64,000 nucleotides of DNA from Cupriavidus consociatus (GTDB taxonomy: Bacteria > Pseudomonadota > Gammaproteobacteria > Burkholderiales > Burkholderiaceae). The position numbers were made by a program, and so were the translations under genes. The notes below the pieces were generated by a model. It was not told where the DNA came from. It did no database searches and worked only from the letters and a program-made list of their open reading frames with translations. Positions 47,144 to 54,793 of the stretch are shown here, one piece after another (positions within the stretch are counted from its first letter, which is position 1; each line of letters starts with the position of its first letter). The stretch covers positions 620,001-684,000 of the forward strand of contig NZ_JAGIQA010000001.1 of NCBI RefSeq assembly GCF_017814975.1. Reading direction: 5' to 3'.

Positions 47144-48329
47144 GTCTCTCTCCGTGGTGATACGCGCCGTTGCGGGCGCATCCGGTCGCCTGCGCATCAG
47201 CTTGCCGATGGCTGCAGGGCGGGACCGGTACGCTCAGGCGCACCCGCGCGCCGGAGCGCGGTCCGGTGTCCAGCACCAGCGTGCCCTCGAGTTCGCGCGC
47301 CCGTTCCTGCATGCCGAGCAAGCCCAGATGCCCCTCGGCCGCGGCAGAGCCGAAATCAAAGCCCAGGCCGTTGTCCGAGATTTCCACGTCCAGCCGGTCT
47401 GCCGTCCAGTCGAGGCAGACGGCGACTTCGGTGGCCATGGAGTGACGCGCGACGTTGGTCAGCGCTTCCTGGAAGATCCGGTAGATGCCCATTTCCCGAT
47501 TGCGGTCCATGGCGCGCGCCTCGCCAGCCGTGCGCATGCGCGTGGCAATGCCGTAGCGTCTCTCGAAACGGCCGAGATCCAGGTACAGCGTGTCGCACAA
47601 GCCCAGATGATCGAGGGCGCCAGGCCTCAGCCCTTCGGAAATGGTGCGCACGGCCTCGATGGTTTCCTGCGTGAGTTGCAGGGTCTGGGCCGCGGTCAAT
47701 GCCAGGGATGCAAGGGCCGGCGCCTCTTTTTGGCTGCGTCTGGCACGCGGCGCGCAAGCCCGGTCCAGCGCCTCGATGCCACGCGACAACCGTGACAGGT
47801 CGAACTTGATCGCTGTCAGCATGCCGCCGATGACGTCGTGCAGCTCGCGCGCCACGCGGTTGCGCTCGTTCTCGCGGACACTGTTGGCGCTTGCCACCAG
47901 TTCCTGCAGTCGCTCGCCGGCCTCGACCAGCCGCTCACGCTGACGCTCCCGGTCGGTAATGTCGATGCCGACGCCGACGATCGCCGGGCGCCCGTGGAAG
48001 ATCACGCGCGTGCCATGGATTTCGAAGCAACCGGGGTTGTGTGACGATGTGCGGCGAATGACGAACAGGTCGGCGGGCGCGGCGCCCTTGATCCTGCGCG
48101 CGTACTGGTTCATCAGCGCGGCGCGTTGCGAGGGGTGCGCGACGTCGCGCAGGCGGGCGCCAAGCAATTGCTCGCGGCGCAGCCCGCACATGCGCGCGAA
48201 GGTCTCGTTGACGTAGCGGAACCGCCCATCCTGCAGGATGTAGATGCCGGCAATGGATTGTTCGACAATGCCCTTGAAAGGCACCTCGTAGTCGTCCAGA
48301 TCAACGTCCAGTTCGTCCGGTTCGGCCAT
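47118..48329 (-). CDS. PAS-domain sensor histidine kinase (soluble)
   Basis: A 403-aa histidine kinase with no membrane segment. A PAS domain (about 15-130) is followed by a HisKA_3 dimerisation helix with His164 (RELHDVIGGML) and a HATPase_c domain (GLGFDFGSAAAEGHLGLLG and GSGAR regions). It is a NarX/DegS-class kinase that would sense a cytoplasmic signal. It overlaps the cognate response regulator by 26 bp. Its start (48329) faces the divergent TetR gene. Confidence 0.9.
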   Translation of the reverse strand: MAEPDELDVDLDDYEVPFKGIVEQSIAGIYILQDGRFRYVNETFARMCGLRREQLLGARLRDVAHPSQRAALMNQYARRIKGAAPADLFVIRRTSSHNPGCFEIHGTRVIFHGRPAIVGVGIDITDRERQRERLVEAGERLQELVASANSVRENERNRVARELHDVIGGMLTAIKFDLSRLSRGIEALDRACAPRARRSQKEAPALASLALTAAQTLQLTQETIEAVRTISEGLRPGALDHLGLCDTLYLDLGRFERRYGIATRMRTAGEARAMDRNREMGIYRIFQEALTNVARHSMATEVAVCLDWTADRLDVEISDNGLGFDFGSAAAEGHLGLLGMQERARELEGTLVLDTGPRSGARVRLSVPVPPCSHRQADAQATGCARNGAYHHGERHDSAAADR

Positions 48330-48358
48330 GGCAGGCGCCCCTAATCTGCATGATGGTT

Positions 48359-48376
48359 GTCATTCAGGAGAATGAC
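48359..48376. promoter_or_regulatory. Palindrome between sensor kinase and TetR genes
   Basis: GTCATTC-AGGA-GAATGAC is a perfect 7-bp inverted repeat with a 4-nt centre at 48359-48376. It lies in the 90-bp divergent interval and overlaps the likely promoter space of both genes. TetR proteins commonly bind such sites. Confidence 0.5.
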
Positions 48377-48419
48377 GATCACAATGCAGAATGTCAAGGC
48401 GACATGAAAGGAATGGCAG

Positions 48420-48986
48420 ATGGGCCACTCTCAGGCGGACAAGGCGCGCAGCAGGGAGCGCATTCTGGAGCAGGCGGCGGAACAGATCCGGGACGGCGGA
48501 CTTGAATCCGTCAGCGTCGGCAAGTTGATGCGCAGCGCCAACCTGACCCACGGCGGCTTCTATGGTCACTTCGCCTCGCGGTCGGAATTGCTGGTGCATG
48601 CGCTGGAACGCGCACTGGATGACGGAAAGGCCGCATTCGAGGCAAAGAGTGGCAAAGCGACGCCGGACTTCGCCGCGGTGGTGCGCAGTTACCTGAGCCG
48701 CACGCATCGGGAGGCGCGCACCACCGGCTGCGCCATCGCCGCGCTGGCGGGCGACGTGGCGCGTGCCGACGAGCCGGCGCGCGAAGCCATGTCAGCCCAT
48801 ATCGAACGGTTCATCGGCCGGATGGACGACGCACTGGGCGGTGACGATCCCGACAAGGCCATGTTCGCGGTCAGCGCGATGATCGGCGCGCTGGTGGTGT
48901 CACGGGTGCTGGCGAACGACAAGCGGTCCGATGCGGTGCTGGCCGCGGCAAAGCGGCAGTTGTTGGCATTGCACGGACCGGAATGA
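48420..48986 (+). CDS. TetR-family regulator
   Basis: A 188-aa TetR protein. Its HTH is in the first 50 residues (ERILEQAAEQIRDGGLESV then GGFYGHFASRSEL, matching the HTH core). The C-terminal helical domain has a CAIAALAGDVARADEP segment typical of the AcrR-like subgroup that responds to hydrophobic ligands. ATG 48420 follows GAAAGGAATGGCAG. It diverges from the sensor kinase gene and converges on the next TetR gene, 32 bp away. Confidence 0.9.
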   Translation: MGHSQADKARSRERILEQAAEQIRDGGLESVSVGKLMRSANLTHGGFYGHFASRSELLVHALERALDDGKAAFEAKSGKATPDFAAVVRSYLSRTHREARTTGCAIAALAGDVARADEPAREAMSAHIERFIGRMDDALGGDDPDKAMFAVSAMIGALVVSRVLANDKRSDAVLAAAKRQLLALHGPE

Positions 48987-49018
48987 GCTCGCCGCCGTCG
49001 GCAAGTCTACCCGGCGGC

Positions 49019-49660
49019 TCAGTGCCCTGCGATCGGGCGCGAGCCGGGCGGAAGCCCTGGGGTCGCGCCTGGGATCCGAATGCCATGACGGGCAAGGATA
49101 CCGCTGAGCACCGCCTGCCGGAACTCCACCGGGTCGCCAAGGAACAGGTGATCGTGCTGGAGGCCCAGCGCGAAACTGAAGATCTCGAACACCACGCGCT
49201 GGGTATCGACCTCCGCCTCGATCTCGCCAGCCCGCACGGCGTCTTCCAGCTGCGCGGCTAGCAAGCCGCGCCATGCCGTCACCGCCCGCGCAGCGCTGCG
49301 GCTTACCGTATCGTCAGCTCGATTGGCGCACTCGGTTCCCGCACGCAGGATCAGGCAGCCTTCCCTCAGCACATAGTCGCCGAGCCAGACGTCCAACATG
49401 CGTTGCAGCCGGCGTAATCCCGAAGGCGTCCCGGCGGCAGCCCTGGTTGCGTGCCGGGCGAGCGCATCCGCGTAGGCAAGCATGGCTTCCGCTACGATGT
49501 CGTTGCGGGATTCGAAGTGCCGGTAAACGCAACTCTTGGACACGCCAAGCGCCTGCCCGAGATCGTTGATGGAAAAGCTGTCGAGCCCGCCGCGGCGAGC
49601 GAGCCCAATGACTGCGGCAATAACGGCGGGCCGCGCCGACCGGTTTTCTGGCCTAGGCAT
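49019..49660 (-). CDS. TetR-family regulator
   Basis: A 213-aa TetR protein with an HTH around residues 25-52 (INDLGQALGVSKSCVYRHFES). The C-terminal domain has the LRAGTECANRADDT pattern. It ends 32 bp from the convergent TetR gene and overlaps the gene at 49653 by 8 bp, so both leftward genes are one unit. Its effector is unknown. Confidence 0.9.
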   Translation of the reverse strand: MPRPENRSARPAVIAAVIGLARRGGLDSFSINDLGQALGVSKSCVYRHFESRNDIVAEAMLAYADALARHATRAAAGTPSGLRRLQRMLDVWLGDYVLREGCLILRAGTECANRADDTVSRSAARAVTAWRGLLAAQLEDAVRAGEIEAEVDTQRVVFEIFSFALGLQHDHLFLGDPVEFRQAVLSGILARHGIRIPGATPGLPPGSRPIAGH

Positions 49661-50282
49661 TATCGTAGACGGTGGTTAGCATCGCGACTGTTTCGCTTCC
49701 CTGGGACACTTTCATTTCGTATTGCCGGAGTGGGCCAAGCCGCCCTTCGCTCACCGCCGACACCGTCAGCGGTTGCCGCTGCCGCGCCAACTGCGCGGCG
49801 TCGCCGAAGTAAAGGATCGTGAGCCACAGCGGAACCAGCCCGAACGCGCCAGCACGCGAGCGGATCGCCGTGTCGAACAGCCGCGCCACCCGCAAGCAAT
49901 GCGCAATGCCGTCGTCATGGTGGAATGGAATCGGCCTGATCCCGCCATGCCAGGGCACATAGCTGGACGAAGGCAGTTCAGCTTCTACGACTACATGTGC
50001 GCGACTCACAAGGCTCCCCGCTTGCCGGAGTTCGGCCAGCCATTGCTGCTGCAAACCCTGTGCATGCTGCAGGCGCGCATCGCGGTCGAATGCGCCACTT
50101 CGCAATGCCGCGCTGATCTGCACGGTCAGCATGACCGGGATCGCTGCACCGCATGTTGCGTCCAGCACAACGCCCAGCAACAGTTCTGCAATACCCCGGC
50201 CGCCACTGGTCTCCCATGGCGCGGCTCCTTGCTGTGCTATCCGCAAAGCGGTACATCGCGAAGCGTTCGGCGTGCCAGCCAT
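49653..50282 (-). CDS. Unrecognised protein
   Basis: A 209-aa protein without a recognised domain. The N-terminal half has VVLDATCGAAIP and a helical LRSGAFDRDARLQHAQGLQQ; the C-terminal part QPLTVSAVSEGRLGPLRQYE then SQGSETVAMLTTV has the beta-strand rhythm of a hot-dog-fold or related beta-rich domain. A thioesterase-like role is conceivable but not supported by a clear motif. ATG 50282 has an excellent GGAGGGAAAAG ribosome-binding site. It is co-transcribed with the TetR gene it overlaps. Confidence 0.6.
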   Translation of the reverse strand: MAGTPNASRCTALRIAQQGAAPWETSGGRGIAELLLGVVLDATCGAAIPVMLTVQISAALRSGAFDRDARLQHAQGLQQQWLAELRQAGSLVSRAHVVVEAELPSSSYVPWHGGIRPIPFHHDDGIAHCLRVARLFDTAIRSRAGAFGLVPLWLTILYFGDAAQLARQRQPLTVSAVSEGRLGPLRQYEMKVSQGSETVAMLTTVYDNA

Positions 50283-50611
50283 CTTTTCCCTCCTGCCTTG
50301 TCATTGGCGCCGCGAAGACGCAGCAGGACCGACTATAGCGATACGATGTCCTGAGTAGAGATCTCGAAACAAATAGAGAAAAATCTGACAAGATACGTCG
50401 CACCAGTCAGCGACGACCGCCGATAAACACGATCTGGATCGCCTTGGAGGGGGCCATCATTGGCCTCGAGAAACTGCACCGGTGCCACACTTCCGAGCCG
50501 GCAGTCGAGCAGAATAAAGACGGCGAACCTACATCCTGGCCTTCGATGTAGCTTCGCCACTGGCGTCTATGCAGCAACGGCTTACCAGGACCACGCTCAT
50601 TCCAGCGTGCG
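50283..50611. other. Intergenic region, no gene seen
   Basis: This 329-bp gap precedes the unrecognised gene and follows the GMC oxidoreductase stop. A short minus-strand frame ends in SKAIQIVFIGGRR but has no start context or length to support it. A locally AT-rich patch lies near 50360-50400. Confidence 0.45.
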
Positions 50612-52213
50612 TCAATCCCGCTCGCGCAGGAGCATCGCCACATTACGCTCCGCAAGTGCCGCGATGGTGCGCGAAGGGTTCAGGCCGAGCGGACGGGGGA
50701 CGATTGCGCCGTCCATCACATACAGCCCCGGGTAGCCAAATACCCGGCTCCGTGCATCGACGACGCCGTCCGCGGGAGAGGTACCCATGTTGCAGCCGCC
50801 CAGCGGGTGCGGCGTGATCAGGTTGTGCCACCGCCGCCAGGTGAGCGGTACCCACGGATCCCCGCCAGTCGCTTCCGAGAGCCGCGTATGCGCTGCAATC
50901 ATGGCCTCGATGACCGCCACCGAAGCCTGGTAAGACCAGTCTAGCCGCAGCACCCGGCGCCATGGTGCGTACCATGTGCGGCCCAGCCTCAACTGCCCAT
51001 CGCCCGGGTCCACGCCTTGCCCGAACCAGGGCATCATGCTCTCGATCGGATCGCCGTCGTCAAACAGCCCTCCGATCTCCTTCCACACAGCGCGCAGCTT
51101 GCGCGAACGCGTTCTCTTCAAATGGCGTCGAATGAAGTTGCCTGCGAGATTCGGGAAGCCGCCATCCTCCACGAAGAGGGCCTGTCCGTTCGGGCCGCTG
51201 TGGTCCAGCAGGTCGATCGCCGCAGAAATGGTCAGGCCATGGGAAGGCGAGACCGTCCTGTTGTCATAGAAGGCTGGCGTCACGAAGTCGCCATTGTGGG
51301 CCCAGCCATATCCCAGGCGTGGTGAGAGCCCGGGCAGAGTGCGATGCTCATCCCGGCAGCGCAGCAAGAGCTCGGTGCTGCCGATTGAGCCGGCTGCCAG
51401 GATCACCCGGGCAGCCGTGACTTCGCCAGGGCTCATCGTGCAGTCATCCGGGTCGATTTTCCTGAAGCACACCCGCCAGCCCTGCTGCAGCGGCTCCAGC
51501 CTGTCTACCAGGTGCAAGGGACGGATCTCGGCGCCATTGTCTTCAGCCACCGCCAGGTAATTCAGGTCCAGCGTATTCCTGGCCGATACCTGGCACCCCA
51601 CATCGCAGTTGCCGCAGTGGACACAAGTGCCCTGCCACCTGCCGTGCCGGTTCAGGAATTTCTCTGAATGGCGGTCCGCGCGGGGGTCTCGCCGTGTGGG
51701 ATCCCAATGCTCGGAAAAGGACACAGCCAGCGGCAGTTTGCGGAAGCGGTCGCCCCACCCGCATGCTTGCGCCCCCTCGCGCAATAGCCGGGTTCGCTCG
51801 CTCAACTGACTATCCGGAACCTCGCTCACTGCGAGCATGCGCCCCACCTCTTCGTAGTGGGGCTGCAGCTCGGCATAGGTAACCTCTTCCGGCCAGCCAC
51901 GCTGGAAGGCCTCTGGCCTGGCTTCCACGGAGACGTTGGCGTAGATCAGCGAGCCGCCACCGACTCCGGCCCCGGCGATGACCCAGACATCAGAGAATGT
52001 CCGGATATCGGCCCAGCCATTGAAGCGATGTGCGCGTTCCTGGTTCCACAGCCAGGGGTCATTCTCGTCGCGCGGGTAGGTCGCCGGGCTCCAGCGCCGT
52101 CCGCGCTCCAGCACCAACACCCTGCGGCCGGCCTGTGCGAGCCTGCAGGCCGAGACCGCACCACCGAAGCCGCTGCCGATGATGACGACATCGCATGCCA
52201 GCGCATTGCTCAT
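50612..52213 (-). CDS. GMC-family oxidoreductase (cholesterol-oxidase-like)
   Basis: A 533-aa FAD enzyme. The FAD-binding GSGFGG (residues 13-18), GAGVGGGSLIYAN (about 81-93) and the C-terminal HPLGGCNMG and GLNPSRTIAAL motifs are intact. Cys197, 200, 203 and 207 form CVHCGNCDVGC, a conserved cluster in the ChoD/cholesterol-oxidase-like branch that resembles an iron-sulfur motif. It oxidises an alcohol; the sterol assignment is not certain. ATG 52213 has GGGAG upstream. It starts 10 bp after the metallophosphoesterase stop. Confidence 0.88.
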   Translation of the reverse strand: MSNALACDVVIIGSGFGGAVSACRLAQAGRRVLVLERGRRWSPATYPRDENDPWLWNQERAHRFNGWADIRTFSDVWVIAGAGVGGGSLIYANVSVEARPEAFQRGWPEEVTYAELQPHYEEVGRMLAVSEVPDSQLSERTRLLREGAQACGWGDRFRKLPLAVSFSEHWDPTRRDPRADRHSEKFLNRHGRWQGTCVHCGNCDVGCQVSARNTLDLNYLAVAEDNGAEIRPLHLVDRLEPLQQGWRVCFRKIDPDDCTMSPGEVTAARVILAAGSIGSTELLLRCRDEHRTLPGLSPRLGYGWAHNGDFVTPAFYDNRTVSPSHGLTISAAIDLLDHSGPNGQALFVEDGGFPNLAGNFIRRHLKRTRSRKLRAVWKEIGGLFDDGDPIESMMPWFGQGVDPGDGQLRLGRTWYAPWRRVLRLDWSYQASVAVIEAMIAAHTRLSEATGGDPWVPLTWRRWHNLITPHPLGGCNMGTSPADGVVDARSRVFGYPGLYVMDGAIVPRPLGLNPSRTIAALAERNVAMLLRERD

Positions 52214-52223
52214 CTGACGCTCC

Positions 52224-54206
52224 CTATCGTGGGATGATGATTGCCTTCTCCTCAATCATCTGCACCGCCTCCGGCGGCGATAGCTCACCGTCTGCCGGCA
52301 CGAAGCGGGGCCCGCTTGCGCCGGGCTGGGCGCGCACGCGCCAGGTGCCGCGGACCTTTGCCAGCCGCCTGACGCCCTCACCCAGCTTCCACTTCCGGCA
52401 AACCTTCTCCAGCTTGAGTGGATAGATCGTCAGTTGCCCGTCCTCGAACCGCATCCGCAGAAAGCACTTGTAGTCGGCGATGCGCTGGGAGGAGAACACC
52501 TCCTCGGGGTGCAGGCGCCACAGGGCGTTGCCCAGAACCATCCACCCGCCGAACAGCAGGCCGCCGACGGTCCCGCCCAGCAGCATGGCTTCGACGAGGA
52601 AGAGCAGCATGGGTGGCGGCTTGTCCGCGCCAAAGCCGTGGAGGTTGAAGCGCGTGACGAGCCATAGCATGGCGACCGCCAGTGCCAGATGCAGCAGCCC
52701 GTGCAACGCGCCGACAACGCACGCGAGCCCGACACCCCGCCTGACATCCCTGGTCGACAGCGCACCACAACAAAAGACAATGGCTGCCACAAACAACACT
52801 GACGCCGGACTATGCGCCATGACCCGGAACAGTTCGCGATATACCTCGCCGATGTTCCCGAATGTCACTTCGAGGTCGAGCAGCCTCTGCACGAAGCCGC
52901 GGTGATTGCTCCCGGGCAACGGTACGAGGCTCGCGCTCTGAACGATCCAGCCGAACAGCAAGTACACGCTGGCCACCAGCGCGCAAAACGAAAGGTTGCG
53001 CCCCGGCAGTTGCCACGCCCGATTGCGTAATTGCCGGGAGGTCGCTTTTTCCGGATACGCGGCCTTCAGTTCGTAGAACTGCCTGGCCGGCCCCACCACG
53101 ATAGGCCTGGGCGGATCTGGCAGCAGATGCGTGCCGTGAAGAAAGGCGCCACCGCCTCCGCAGGTGATGCGGTGCGGCCCCGCCGTGCCCTCCTTTGGCA
53201 CATAGTGCGCGAAATGGTGCGAGTTGCCGGCCAGCACAAGTGCGAGCCGGTCACCCAGCATCCCCTCGATCTCGCTCAAACTCCGAAAGCGCGGCGTCTT
53301 GATCTCGATCGACGGCACGGCCCGCCGTTCCCCGCGGCGCACGCGCTCCATCTCATCCACCCAGCTTGCCTCGGGCGCGCACAATACCACGCGATCACCG
53401 GGCTGCAACTCCGCAAGCATCTTCTGGAAGTACTCGCGCTGCGGCCGGTCGATTTCCGACTCCAGTTGCAGGTCCAGGCCCCAGATCCACCAGCCGCCGG
53501 GCAACTGCAAGGCGTAGTAACCCGTGCGCTGGCGCGTCTCCCAGCCGCCCACGGACTTGCCACTGCAGAACAGCCGGGCGAAGCCTCGCAAACCATCGTA
53601 CCAGTCGTGATTGCCAGGCGTGGCGACCATCCACGGTGCGTCCGGCAACTGGATCTGCTGGTCGCTGTACGCGGGTTGCGCGGCCTCGACTGGCGCGGGG
53701 AAGGCCGCCCGGAAAGGATCGACGAAGCGGGACCGGTAGCCATCATGGGCAGGGGTCGGATACACCTGGTCGCCGCCCAGCAACAGTACTTTCGACCGCG
53801 GCAACGTCACACCCTGATCGCGCACTGTCACCCCGTGACTGACGCACAACGCCATGGAGTATGTCGAGTCCCAACCGTCTCCCGTGTCGGACAGATAGTC
53901 TACCCAGACACCGCCCTGCTCGTCAGCAGGTACGGGAATCGGCGGATTCGGATTCAGCGTGGACAGTGCGGCCTGCACCATGCGCTGGTCCGCAAACGTG
54001 CCGACTGCCATTGCCACGGCAACGCGCATGGCGGTGAACGGAAGCTGCAGCGGGCTCAGCCAGTTCACCATGGCTCTTTGCGTATAGAGTTCCACGCGCC
54101 CGATCGCAGCAGACACGGCTGGTTTCGCCGCGGCACCGGCAGCAGCGGCCGCAGGTTTCGACCCGCCCGGATAGCGCGGCGCGGGTGCTGCCCCGGAATC
54201 CTTCAT
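52224..54206 (-). CDS. Membrane-associated metallophosphoesterase
   Basis: A 660-aa protein. The N-terminal calcineurin-like domain has LLGGDQVYPTP (about 146-156), TPGNHDWYDG (about 214-223) and NSHHFAHYVP (metal site, near 335-344). After an intermediate part, four to five hydrophobic helices follow (about 400-600) with a soluble tail. Substrate is unknown, but the fold cleaves phosphoester or pyrophosphate bonds. ATG 54206 follows AGGGGAAAGGCG. It lies between the molybdenum hydroxylase subunits and the GMC oxidoreductase and may work in the same unit. Confidence 0.8.
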   Translation of the reverse strand: MKDSGAAPAPRYPGGSKPAAAAAGAAAKPAVSAAIGRVELYTQRAMVNWLSPLQLPFTAMRVAVAMAVGTFADQRMVQAALSTLNPNPPIPVPADEQGGVWVDYLSDTGDGWDSTYSMALCVSHGVTVRDQGVTLPRSKVLLLGGDQVYPTPAHDGYRSRFVDPFRAAFPAPVEAAQPAYSDQQIQLPDAPWMVATPGNHDWYDGLRGFARLFCSGKSVGGWETRQRTGYYALQLPGGWWIWGLDLQLESEIDRPQREYFQKMLAELQPGDRVVLCAPEASWVDEMERVRRGERRAVPSIEIKTPRFRSLSEIEGMLGDRLALVLAGNSHHFAHYVPKEGTAGPHRITCGGGGAFLHGTHLLPDPPRPIVVGPARQFYELKAAYPEKATSRQLRNRAWQLPGRNLSFCALVASVYLLFGWIVQSASLVPLPGSNHRGFVQRLLDLEVTFGNIGEVYRELFRVMAHSPASVLFVAAIVFCCGALSTRDVRRGVGLACVVGALHGLLHLALAVAMLWLVTRFNLHGFGADKPPPMLLFLVEAMLLGGTVGGLLFGGWMVLGNALWRLHPEEVFSSQRIADYKCFLRMRFEDGQLTIYPLKLEKVCRKWKLGEGVRRLAKVRGTWRVRAQPGASGPRFVPADGELSPPEAVQMIEEKAIIIPR

Positions 54207-54328
54207 CGCCTTTCCCCTGAGATTTCTGGCTCGCCTGCAAGACTGGGGGCACGCACGCGTGCGGCGCCATGGCGGCCACTCTCGGATGGCGCCCTCATGC
54301 CATCAAGCGCTGATGCCCTGATGTCCCC

Positions 54329-54793
54329 TTATCCCCTCAGCATCCCAACCGCTTCCGCAATCGCCCGCCTGATCCGCGTATACGTGCCGCAGCGGCAGAT
54401 CACGCAGCTCATCTGGTCGACGATCTCCGTCTCCTTCGGATTTCGTGTGCGCTTGAGCAGCGCGCTCGCCGCCATCAGTTGCGCGCTCTGGCAGTAGCCA
54501 CACTGAACGACCTCGTGCTTCAGCCAGGCGGCACGCAGCGCGTTCACTTCGGGGCCCTCCAGTCCTTCGATGGTGACGATCTTCTTGCCTTCCATCTCGC
54601 CCGCCTGGTGCTGGCACGACAGCAGCATCTTGCCGTCGACATGCACCGCGCAGGCGCCGCATACTCCCACGCCGCACCCGAACTTGGTGCCCGTCAGCTT
54701 CAGTTCGCAGCGCAGCACCCACAACAAGGGCGTGCAGTGGTCCGATCGGATGTCGACGCGCTTACCGTTGACACTGAGCTGGTTGTCTGGCAT
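54329..54793 (-). CDS. Molybdenum hydroxylase iron-sulfur subunit (isoquinoline 1-oxidoreductase alpha-like)
   Basis: A 154-aa protein with two [2Fe-2S] clusters. Cys40, 45, 48 and 60 (GCGVGVCGACAVHVD) bind the plant-type cluster, and Cys98, 101, 133 and 135 (QCGYCQSAQ and CRCGTY) bind the second. The family partners a large molybdopterin subunit, encoded immediately upstream and overlapping by 32 bp. Substrates in this family include N-heteroaromatics and aldehydes. ATG 54793 has GGAG upstream. Confidence 0.92.
   Translation of the reverse strand: MPDNQLSVNGKRVDIRSDHCTPLLWVLRCELKLTGTKFGCGVGVCGACAVHVDGKMLLSCQHQAGEMEGKKIVTIEGLEGPEVNALRAAWLKHEVVQCGYCQSAQLMAASALLKRTRNPKETEIVDQMSCVICRCGTYTRIRRAIAEAVGMLRG

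Noticed and set aside
50407..50655. Short minus-strand frame ending SKAIQIVFIGGRR
   Set aside because: It lacks a supported start and overlaps the GMC gene end; too short to judge.
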